From: Tribonema minus
Taxonomy: Eukaryota > Sar > Xanthophyceae > Tribonematales > Tribonemataceae
Length of the DNA stretch: 64,000 bases
NCBI GenBank assembly: GCA_017506865.1
Contig: JAFCMP010000061.1
Span: 248,001 to 312,000 of the forward strand
Reading direction: 5' to 3'
Below the pieces are notes generated by a model, which made no database searches, was not told the DNA's origin, and was given only the letters and a program-made list of their open reading frames with translations. The translations under genes and the position numbers were made by a program. Below are positions 12,401 through 23,300 of the stretch, piece by piece; the first letter of the stretch is position 1; the number at the start of each line of letters is the position of its first letter.

Positions 12401-15400
12401 GATGAGGAGTGGCGCGGCATTGCCGAGCAGCTGCTGAGTAAGCGGCCGGCCTTCAACAGGACGGTGTACTGCAGCGCGCTTGCACATGCGCGCGTTGTTC
12501 TGGTGAGTCACGCAGCATTCCTGAGGTTATCACTTCACAGTAAGATGATTTACAACTTCAACAGTATTGCTTCAAGTACAATTGAGACTACAATCATGGT
12601 GAGTAAGTGGTCGGCCTTCAACAGGACGGTGTACTGCAGCGCGCTGGCGCACGCGCGTGTGGTTCTGGTGAGGCTTGCAAACGCTCTGATGATGTGACGA
12701 TTTGCAAGTTCAACAGTAGGAGCGTTGCAAGTGCAGTTGTGTCTGGTGAGCCAAGCAACGAATCCACTCATAAGACTTGAAGTATATACTTCTACTACTG
12801 TACTCAGTAGGTGCTGTTAGCTCAGAGTGTGTGATGCGCCATGGCAGTCGCGGCTCAGGCCACCCGCATCTCAAGTGCTTTCCTGTCACATGGTTGCGCC
12901 GCTGCTTGACTCAACACACGTCGCGCCACATGGAGTGCTCCTTCTGTCGACACATGCGGTGCCAGCCACATGCAGCTACGCGCCCATAGAGGTCATCGTT
13001 CACAACAAATGCCCATTGGCCCACATTCGCGTGGGTGTGCCTTGTGATTACGCTGCGCATTTTTAGAGCCCATTACTTGTACAGGCGCTGCTTGCAGTGC
13101 ACCTAGGCCACTCACATGCGTACCATCCCTTCAAAGGTGCGATCTGCCACTGCTGGTGCTCGTGACAATGCAATCACACATAACATTGCAACAGGGAGGC
13201 AGTGCCATTACTAAAGATCTTAACCATGGCGCTGCAACCGCTGTCGCCTGCTGAACTTCCAGGTAGGGGATGCAGCACATGCCATGTCCCCTTCGCTGGG
13301 GCAGGGCGTCAACTCCGCATTGGAAACGGTCGTCATGCTGGCTGAGGAGCTGGGGTGCACAGGGACCGCTGAGACGGTTAAGGTGAGCAGAGGCAATGAC
13401 ACCACTTCTGCTTTCACAGCACGATGCTCGCAACATTGTGATACTGGTTCTGACGTCCTTTCTTAGGCTCAGGTATGGCTGAGGTCTACTGCTTGTCGCT
13501 TGCCGCAAGCTCATGAGCAAGGCACTGCAATTGGGAGCCGCTGACTACTGCGGTTCGTCACGGATGAAGTTCAACTAGTCTACTAGTCAAATCAGGGGTC
13601 GGATGTTTTGCAGGAACTACTGGTCTGACAGAGCAAGTGCTCGATGCAACGCGGGCTGTTTGCCAATTCATGTCAATGAGTGATTGGGTGCCCTTCACTT
13701 AGAGACAAACGTGTGATGAAATGTAAGTACTGGTCGCCTGCATTGGCCTACATTTGCGCATCATACACAGACTTCAAAGCCCATGCTGCATGTGAATGCA
13801 GAATTGATATCGCTGTGGTATCACATGAAATCTCAGATTGGGTATCAAATCAAAATGCCAGGTTGATAACTTCCGCTCATACTGCTGGCGATAGCAAACT
13901 CTATCCTCTGGTTGCCATCACATGTTCTCTGGTACCTGCCGGCAACACCAGCACTTGCCTGCCACTCAATAGGGAATCAACATCCCAATTGCGCGTTTTC
14001 TTTGACCTCTGCTGCTTGTAATATATGACAGACAGAGGATAATGCGTGTTCTCCTTAGCCTCAGCTGCTTGTAATGTATGACAGACAGAGGATAATGCGT
14101 GTTTTCCTCAGCCCCTGCTGCTGGTGCTGTATGACAGACGGAGGATGTGCCTGCAACACTGCAGCGTGTCCTCTGGTATCGGCAAAACCAGCATTTGTCT
14201 GCCACTCGACAGGGATTCAACATCATGAATAATGCGTGTTTCCTCCGGCCTCTGCTGCTTGCACTCCATGACAGACGGAGGATGTGCCGGCAGCACTGCA
14301 GCGCTTCAATGCAAGGCGGCTGCCCGATGCACACGCCGTGTGCCGCATCAGCCAGAACAGCACTGGCAAGACGGCGCTCGCACGGACCGTATTTGGGATG
14401 CAGGTCAGCAAGTGTCGCCTGACGGAACGTGTGCTGGGTTGGCGACAGCTGTTGCGCACTGTGGTGTCTTTCTTTGCATCGATGTGGTTTCTTTGAAGGT
14501 GTTTTTGTGTTTCGAACATTGTGATGGCTGTAAAAGTGTACGCGCGGCGGCTGCCCGATGCACACGCCGTGTGCCGCATCAGCCAGAACAGCACTGGCAA
14601 GACGGCGCTTGCACGGAACGTATTCGGAATGCAGATCAGCAAGTGGTGGTCGTCGGAAATCATGTGCTGGGATAGCGACCACTGCTGTGCCCCTGTTTTG
14701 TCATTTCTTTGCATCAATGTGGATTCTTTGGAGGTGGTTGTGTTCCGAACATTGTGATGACTGTAAGAGCGTACCTGTTATTGTTCTTGTTGACTGATTG
14801 GCTCTGTGGCTTTGTAGTTTGCAGCTGAGGCTCTCAGCAGGACTGCTGCAAGGCGCATTCATGTACAGTTATGCGTTGAAGCAAATTTTGAGCAGGCTCA
14901 CCTGCATGATTCACATGATTGAGATGTTTGCATCTTCACTTGTCAGGATGGCCAACAGCTGTAGGTCAGAAAAGCAGCATGACGATACAGTCCTGTCAAC
15001 TACCATGCAATGTTGCATGGGAGTTGTGCGTACGCTTATGGTGGGCAATCCAGGGCCTTGCAGTGCCCCCTTGGCACACCACAGAGGGCCGTACCATGCC
15101 TCAAACACAGCAAACAAGCTTAAAAGTGTGAAAGCATGGCCTGAGACGCCACATGCACCAAACGTATGCTCTGCACATCCGGCACAGTGCAAAGGTGTTA
15201 CTGCTTGGCACTGGCAGTGGGCCGTTGCTATGACTCCTCAGCAATACCCACATTGTCACAGCCTTGTCACTTGCCCATCGCGCAATATCTAGCCAGATTG
15301 CTCTGACATTCCGCACCCCTGCATGCCAAATTGGCGTCTGCGGCAGATCGCGTGCACGCTGCTGCTGGGCAAGCTGGGCCTCGCCGCTCCGCCCGCCATG

Positions 15401-15637
15401 ATGCAAGTCGCCAAGCCGCACCTCACGTACAGCGCGCTGGCAGCGCAGATGCGCCGGCAAGCGCGCTTCGCCAACGCCTTCCTGCTCGCAACCGTGAGCT
15501 CGATCGCGGCGGCGGTGACGCTGCGAAGCCTGCAGCCGCCGCTGGCGCTGTGTGGAGCGCTGATGGGGATGGCAGTGCTTCGTCGGAGTGCCGCTGCTGT
15601 CGCGGGGTCCAAACGCAAGTCCGCAGCAGCTGCATGA
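9416..15637 (+). CDS. Kynurenine 3-monooxygenase-like FAD monooxygenase
   Basis: Nine exons join in phase: 9416-9588, 9827-9983, 10631-10798, 11356-11451, 11831-11913, 12208-12502, 13263-13382, 14302-14403 and 15347-15637, giving 494 residues (KMO is usually near 490). Class A flavoprotein hydroxylase motifs are complete: VVGGGPAG (GxGxxG, 18-23), GADGVRSGVR (DG motif, Asp175), and GDAAHAMSPSLGQGVNSALE (GD motif, Asp327). The C-terminus has two hydrophobic segments (about 440-457 and 463-476) followed by a basic tail, as in the membrane-anchored mitochondrial KMO. Known KMO makes 3-hydroxykynurenine from kynurenine with NADPH and O2; substrate here is inferred. ATG 9416 was chosen; Met7 (9434) is an alternative. 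Exons 6 and 8 have duplicated partial copies in the following introns. Confidence 0.82.
12448..12669 (+). repeat. Duplicated 3' edge of KMO exon 6 (decoy donor)
   Basis: The end of exon 6 (AFNRTVYCSALAHARVVL, donor GT at 12503) recurs at 12608-12668 with only a few changes and its own GT at 12669. The step is 166 bp. The copy lacks an acceptor, so it is a donor-only relict that could compete with or extend exon 6. Confidence 0.8.
13920..14642 (+). repeat. Tandem copies around KMO exon 8
   Basis: Two things overlap here. Upstream of exon 8, a block with GACAGACAGAGGATAATGCG and an ACTGCAG acceptor-like end is repeated at about 14030, 14083, 14131 and 14270; a second block (CTCTGGTA..GCCACTC..CAACATC) recurs at 13926 and 14170. 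Downstream, exon 8 (LPDAHAVCRISQNSTGKTAL, 14302-14403) is copied at 14543-14634, 231 bp on. In the copy the donor has changed from CAG|GTCAGC to CAG|ATCAGC, so it is dead as a 5' splice site. Confidence 0.75.
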
Positions 15638-17328
15638 CTGCTCACACTGGCACCTACGTGTTGGCAGTGGGGAGCGCAGCGACGCAATCACTCATTTCCA
15701 ACTCGTTGTGAAGTATTGCGAGTTCTCGTGCGAAATGCAGCATGCAGTGAGGGTCACAATTGTGAGGTCATCATTGCTGGCTCAGAGTGCTTTGGCTAGC
15801 AATGGCAGGGAAATTCCACATTACACAATGTGTGGCGCCCGCCAACTGACATGCAAGCAGGCAGACATTGAATTATGCATCAACTCCGCTCCTGGTGCTC
15901 TGCTGCAGCTCCTGAGCTGCAGACGCCATCTGCCTGCTGTGGTGGCTGCACTGCATGGCCATGGCCTGCTGCCAGCTGCAGCTCGCTGATTACAGGGCCA
16001 TTATGTTTATCTATGGAACACCGTCACTGACGATGGTTAGCGTGTCACCGTGACCCCTAAATCTTGATTTTGTGCCTGTACGTGGCATGGTTCTCATGGG
16101 CTTCCTCCTTCGTGGAAGGTAACTTTGCTGCCACCTCCCAGCCACCTGAGCTACCCCACACCAATCACTCAATAAAACTTGAAAGAATGCGACCAATGTA
16201 CACGCATTTGTGAGGCTTGTGTTTGCATTGATGTGCTTTTTGTTCACGTGCTGTACTTTGAATCAACAGTTTTATATTTGCAAAGTCCTCAGTGCTCCAC
16301 AGTCAGAGACGATTGTCCAAGGGGGGGGGGGGGGGTCTGGAGTGTACGGCATCAGATCACCCATGCTATCGCTTCACGACCAATAGTTGCTGCATTAAAC
16401 TATGCACGCATCCTGTCACATCACCATGAATTAACGCAGCGCACACGAGATGGATTTGCCCCAGTTTTCGGCGTGCGTCCCTGGTGTATGACCCGCATAA
16501 GCATCTTGCATATTGATCGCCTGAATGCGATGCTGGTACATGCGCGAAGTGCACATGCAGCACACTTTGAAAGGCGCCATGAACAAAACGAAAACTGTTG
16601 ATGGCACAAGTGAAAATGTGTGTACTTCGAGTGCTTCTGCAGATGTGTGCGCTATCGTCTTGAAACTGGCATACTTTGAACTATGTAGCTTTACATTCTC
16701 ATGCGGGCGCTGCATGTCCGTCAAGTGGTGAACGCAGAAATGCAGACACAATGAGTACTCGGATAAATGACAAATGGCAATGCACATGAAGCCAAAAGAA
16801 TCCGATGTGGGGCGCTGTCAGTTGGCATTTAATTGCCACGGCGCAGCAGGCAGTTTATTCCTCCCAGACACAGAACATGCATCCTCTCTCTAGGCACTGA
16901 GTGCAGCAGCCAGGACTACTCACAATGACAAAACATGCAGCGGCCGTGCCAGGAAGTGGCACCGCCCTTCTAGCAACAGGAGCGCCTGCACACCGGGGGG
17001 GGGCGCTGGTGCGAGTCAGGACTGCCGAGCAGCGCAGTCTCAAAAGCTGCGCCGCTTGCACTGCAGAGACCGTCAGACAGGGAGGGTGAGAGAGCTCTCA
17101 GGCTGGTGGGCAGGCACTGAGTTACTCGATCCACATGCAGTGCAGATCAGAAAGGAGCTTCCCTTGAGTTGCAAGGTGAAGGTGACCAGTCCCAGGAGCG
17201 ACCGCCGCAATTTAACGTGCAATCATCACCCGTCTGGCTGTTGTGCGCCGCTGCGCCCCCCGCCAGCTCTGTGCGGCATTGCAGTTGCAAGCGAGCCGCA
17301 GCCTGCGTCTGCTGTGCGCGGATGCGCC
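15638..17328. other. Convergent intergenic region, KMO to SSADH
   Basis: Lies between the 3' ends of two convergent genes. It includes a run of 16 G at 16321-16336 and no ORF that I can support. AATAAA-like signals are present (AATAAAAC near 16172). Confidence 0.5.
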
Positions 17329-20300
17329 TCAGATTCCCAGGCAGATGTGCTTGAGCTCCATGAAGTCGTCCATGCCATACACGCTGCCCTCGCGCCCGAG
17401 ACCAGCCTCCTTCACGCCGCCAAATGGTATCGTCTGCGGGAGGTTTTGGAGAAGGCAACGCAGGCTTCAACAGTGCTCAGCCAACTTGCAGGTTGGGTAG
17501 GTACCACATGCATGTCGTTTACATAGTGTGAAATCAGACTTGATCGTAGCTCAGTGTGAGCGAGATGGGTGCTAAGCTTGCGGGCAGATGATCGCAGGCA
17601 TAAACTGCCCTACGAGCTGTGCGCTGCCAAATCGCACTGGTGCGTGCTCGTGCCATGTCATCGATCCAAAAGCACGTTTGGATAAAGCTTCATAGCACCA
17701 CATGTCGGCCAGGTTCTAATTGGGCACTTGTCGCTGTTGGTGTAGGGTTAAGGGGTTTAGGCTGACACCCTATACGCCATATTCTGCGGAAGCTCTCTGC
17801 CCTGACTACCTGAATGCAAGCTGCACAGACCACAATCATACCCGAGCGATAGAGCAATTTGGCTCAACACAAGTTGCATCAATCGCTTTTTGCCGTCAGC
17901 TGCTCATACGCAATCCCTCCCAGACAGATTTCTGCACAGCTCAGCGTCACTTCTCAATTTCTTGCCACAAGCACACACAGTGCACAAATCTTAAAGTTGA
18001 AGTCTACTCACCTCCTTGCTGATGACGGTCTCGTTCACTCCGACCATGCCCACCTCCAGGCGCTCCGCAACCCTGAATATGCGCCCCACATTCTGCGAGT
18101 AGAAATATCCTGCCAGACCTCCTGGCACGTCATTGGCTATGCGAACGGCTTCGTCTTCTGTTTCAAAACTCATGAGGGGGACGACGGGCCCGAAAATCTG
18201 AGGGCAAGGGCATGAGCGGTCGTCGTAAGTCATGAGGGGAGCACTTGCAGCTACCAATATGCGTTGACACAGCTTCGGCAACTCTGCCTTTCGATTGCTC
18301 GAGATGGAGCGATATGGTGTAAAAGCAGTCAAGATATTCATCACGTTCTACATCTTCCCTCTAGGCAGGTGAAACTGACCTGCATGCCATTTAGGCAGCA
18401 ACAGTGACTCAAAACCTCCCATGCATGCTTAAGTACATTCGAGTGGTCTTCCCCGAGCCGTGAACATCCAGCAACTGCCAGTGCCCCAGCCTTCATGCTG
18501 ACACATGTGCATACACTGGTGCGTTCCTCAATCACATTGTTTAGCACTTTTAAATTTAAAAGTCTTGTGCTTTGTCAAGGCTGCTCACTCGCCAATTGGG
18601 ATGGTTGGGTGGGCGTGGCTGATGAGATGCGATGCAATCCGAGGGCGAGGGGCGATACCAATTGAAGTACATAGAGCAATGCTGGCGCAAGCTTCGTCTG
18701 GCGCGCTCCTTTGCCAATGGTGGTCAAATCATAGTATCAGCATTGAGTTGGACTTGCCTCCTGCGAGCATACGCTCATGCTCATGTCGCAGTTGCCCAGC
18801 AGCACAGGCTTGACAAAGCAGGACCCTGGCTCCCCGTCTTCCCCCTGATCCCCGCCAACAAGCGCTTGCGCCCCCTTCGACAGCGCGTCCTTCACCATTC
18901 CCCGCACCTGGTATTGAAGTGAGGGAGGGTGAGTGGAGTATTGCATGCATTGCAGATGTAGGAATTGTTGACAAGCGGGCTTGAGACGGTGCTATGGGTA
19001 TATTCGCGCAAATGGGGACATGCAGGTGTGCTTGGCAGGATGTTAGTGAAAAAGGCTTTGTGATGAAATAAATGAACAAGAGGGTCCAATGACTATTGGG
19101 TCCTCTGCACGCAGTGATCAAGTGTTTCTGCGCCGTACAGCATCAGCCGAGAACGCCACAGAATGCAAAGGCTTGACTGAAGAGGGCTTCGGAAGCAGCA
19201 AGAGTGGACGACTGGAATGCTTGTGATGCACCAGATGGAGAGGAGAGTGCAGACGGCAATCAAGAGGAAGTTGTAAAAGAGGAGGTTGCGTCAGGCTGGG
19301 GCAAAAGCTGTTGGCATCACTGCCCTAAAGAAAGAGTGAATGCATGCATCTACGGAGCGCTGGCAAGCTGTGCGAGTTATCAGTGTAATACAAGCGCCTA
19401 CAGAATCAAAGTTGCATGCACGAGAATCACATCCAGTATTGCGCGTTGAACGCTTGGACATGAAAACGTCAGAAAGTTGTGTGACAAAGTGAGGCCAAAT
19501 CAATAACTCTGAAGCAACAACTACTTATCCTTCGGAAGTGGTCATTACGTGTGTGCGTGTGGTAATCCTCATCCAGATATATGCTGATCATGGGTTACTT
19601 GCCTTTGTCACTGCAGCGGCGTTGATGAGAGGCCCCAGATTAGTGCCCGACACCAGGGGGTCCCCCACCTTGAGAGCCTCGACGCGAGCGCGCACTTTCT
19701 CAGTGAAGGCCTCCATGACCCCCGACTGCACCATCACCCGGTTGGTGCATACGCACGTCTGCCCCCTGCAGTAAGCAGGAGACGGTGGGCGTTATGTGCC
19801 TATCAAACAACCCCGATTTGCGAGTGAACATTGTGGCATATTGAGATCGCTTTACACGGCGGTGCGTCCACCGTGAAGGGAGCGCTTAATTAAGGCACTT
19901 CTATACAGCAGTCACTTGTGTAAGGCGTGATTTCGTATAAGAAGTGACGCGTGTCTGAGAACTGCACTGACTGCAAATGTTCAATGCTGCAGCCACAGAG
20001 TACAAGACAAGGGGTTACTGATGCAACGTTGCCGGACGTCATAGAGACTTCCAGCAGAGTGCGAGGTAATGGCTATTGCCAAGCTCAAACAGCATGGAGA
20101 TATTTTCAAAGAGGACTAGATTACTTGAGATGTAGGCTTGGACTACATTCAACATTTGCATAGCTGCCCGGCTGAGGCACCAAGCATGCCTGCTGAAGCC
20201 TGTGCAAGCTACTCACCAGTGGCTCCCTCCTTTCATCAACAGTGCAGAATCGTGAATAGTCATTTGCAACACACGTTTCGATTCTGCAACCAGCTCTTTT

Positions 20301-23300
20301 AATTACACCTTGCTAATTATCATCACCAGGCAGTGCGCACTCAATGCAAGGGCTCCGCTTGGCAGCCAGCAGTTGATCACTTGACAAGCTGGTGAAATGC
20401 GGCTGAGGAGTTCACACCACATATAGTTTGTTGTCTACTTCACCATATTTCACAAGTCGTTGGCAGCCTATCGGCAATCACATTCGTTAATCACTTGAGA
20501 GACGTGGTAAAATGCAGCTGAGAACTTCAAACCAACAAGTTTGGTGCCTGCTGCACAATACTCTGATACTCTGCAAGCGCCAGTATGTAGTCTCTTGCGG
20601 GGTATCTGGTTGCACCGCTCACCCAAATCTGAACTTGCTTGCCATGAGCCCATCTGCCGCTTTGTCCAAGTCAGCATCGTCAAACACGATGAATGGAGCG
20701 TTGCCGCCCAGTTCCATTGACACCTGACGCCACAGCAACCACAGCAATGAACGCAACCTCATGAGATAAATGGGCAGAAGCATATCACAGTGTTGTCACA
20801 TTTAATGCGCAGGAGCGCATCGTGTAAAAGCAGGAAGCACATGAAATTGAAGCAATTTTCATGTGTTGTGACCAGATCAGATCTGGCAAGTGCAGTGAAC
20901 TGGGCAATACCACCCAGCCCCAGCGTACACTATGCTGAGAAATATGCTACAGAAATATGACAAAGTGCAGCATGGTCATTTGTAGGCAGAAGCAGTGTCC
21001 AGTACTCTATGAAGTGATGCCCCATGGGACGCAAAGGAGGTGACGGTGCCATGGCTACACACGAAACAGTTGCATTTGGTGCAGTATGGCCGCGGGCATG
21101 TTGAAGTTACTGCGCGGAGTCACTCCACACGGGCATGTTGCAGTACTTCAAGTAGAATGGACTACCAGTGCGCCAGTTTGCAGAAGCGGGGTCGTGCCTG
21201 CAGTTGCATGTCAAGCCTCACAGGCGCTAAGTGGCATCGCTGTTGCTCTGGCTTCAACAGTCCATGGGACCCCAAACCCCTTGCAAACAAGACCATGACC
21301 GCCGCAGTGCAAGCTGCTCAACTTTTCACCTGACACGTTCTTTCCGATTTCAATTGCATAAAACGTGGCGACTATCACGTGGGCGCTACATGGTCCTTGA
21401 AGCTGGCGAGGGGTTGCAACACTGGGGGTAGGTGCTACACTGTACCTGGTAAATCTGGTGTAAGGGTTCATCAGGCCTTGAGGCTGAATCGAGCATCCTG
21501 CTGATTTTGCTAGATCACGTTCAATGCCCCTTCGCAGCGCAGCGTCAGCGACAGTCCTCAGAGTTGAACTCATTAAACCCTTGCATACATAGCACCAACA
21601 AAGGTATATGTTGAAGCTGTCAAATCTGTACAGGCATAGGAGCAACAACGATTTTTTTAGAAGTATTTGGAGAGCTGTGCTGACCTTCTTGACACCCTTG
21701 GCGGCATGCGTAAGCAGAATCTTGCCAACAGCGGTGGAGCCAGTGAAGCTCACTTTGGCCACATCAGGGTGCGTACACATTGCTTCCCCCACAGATGCCA
21801 CCTGTGAAAAGATGATGAGGTGCACGCAGAATGAGATGTGCATACAAAATGACCGCCTTTTCTCTCCGAGTTCATGGTGCAGCTGCCTACATGCTCAAAA
21901 TTGCAAGTTTATGCATGAGAGGGCTACAGTGCACAGATAGCAATGGCATCAGCAAGCATAGCGGTAGTTTCAACGCAGGCCACGGACCAAACTATATGGA
22001 ATGATTGCATGGCTAAACTGAAGCGTACTGCAGCGAAGAAACATGACGGGACCGTCCAGACTGCGTGTCATCGGCTATGGCCGCATCAAGTTCAAGTTTA
22101 GACTTATGCAAAAGTATGCGCAAGTATAACCCATGACGTGGCGGCAGACATCACCCACCTCAGCTCTTGGCGTGGTGACAATGTTGATCACGCCGGGAGG
22201 GAAGCCTGCCTGCACCGATGACAGCGTAAGCGCATTTCGTCAGCTGACTCGTGCGGAAAGCCGGTCGTGTCTCAGGCAACATTAGCGTCACAACCGGCAT
22301 GGGCATCTACATCACCATCGCCGCTAGTCATGCAACAGGTGTTCTAGTTTGTATGCTGCCATTGTGCGCCAGCAGCATTCAACAGTGTTCTCTGCGCCCC
22401 GCAGCACAATGTGTGTCCGCTGCCACTTCTTATTGTGCTGAAGGTCTGTTCAAAAGCGCAATGCCACTAACCAGTGTCGCCAATCGTGCGACGTGCAGCA
22501 AGAAGCGAAGTTCCCGGTACGTGTGTGTTCATTGTTAGCAGCGTCTCCACACAGCAACAACAACTGAGTGCAGTTGCATGTAGATCCATCGTGATACAAA
22601 CCAGAAAAATGAACACGAGCAGTCGCAGGTACAGAGATGCATCTAAGAGTTCATGTTGAGGGTATTCGAGGTATTCTCACACCTGTTCTGCAAGAGCCGC
22701 GAGCGCCAGCGCGGTGAGCGGTGTGTCTTCCGCAGGTTTGATGACCACCGTGCAACCAGCGGCCAATGCTGGTGCCGCCTGCGAGGAACACAGCACGGAC
22801 AGGAAGTGAATAAATCAGCTGTTGGTACTGTGCCTTTCTTGCGAGCAAGAGAGTCCGTCAGAATGCAACCTATAGCTGCTTCAGCACAAATGGCCTCATG
22901 ATATGATATCACATACATCTCCAGCCGCTGTTAAGACTGCAGTAATCTTGAGACTGATGCAACATTGCAATCAAAAGGCCTGCTGGGGGACACTGCATGA
23001 CGCTTGTCAATGCGGCTTGAAACAGACACCAGACCAACAGGATTCAACCACTTGAAACGTGATAACATCAACAGTCAGCTACAGTGTGGTGGCTTTTTAC
23101 ATGAACATTTGTCTGGATTGTTCGAGATGCTCAGATGTAAGCAGCTACATTGCGCTCAGATCAGACTTCAACTTCAAGTGCACTGCTCAGCCCAAAGTGC
23201 TGCAAAACTGCATCGAGAATCACCGAGTACAACACCAAGTCAGCTGCACGGCTTCTTGCTGGACACTCCTAGTCTCGTCAACTGTATCACGAATGCCGTT

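Noticed and set aside
16321..16336. G16 run as a G-quadruplex control element
   Set aside because: Single homopolymer in an intergenic stretch; homopolymer C/G runs are common in this window, and length may be a sequencing effect.
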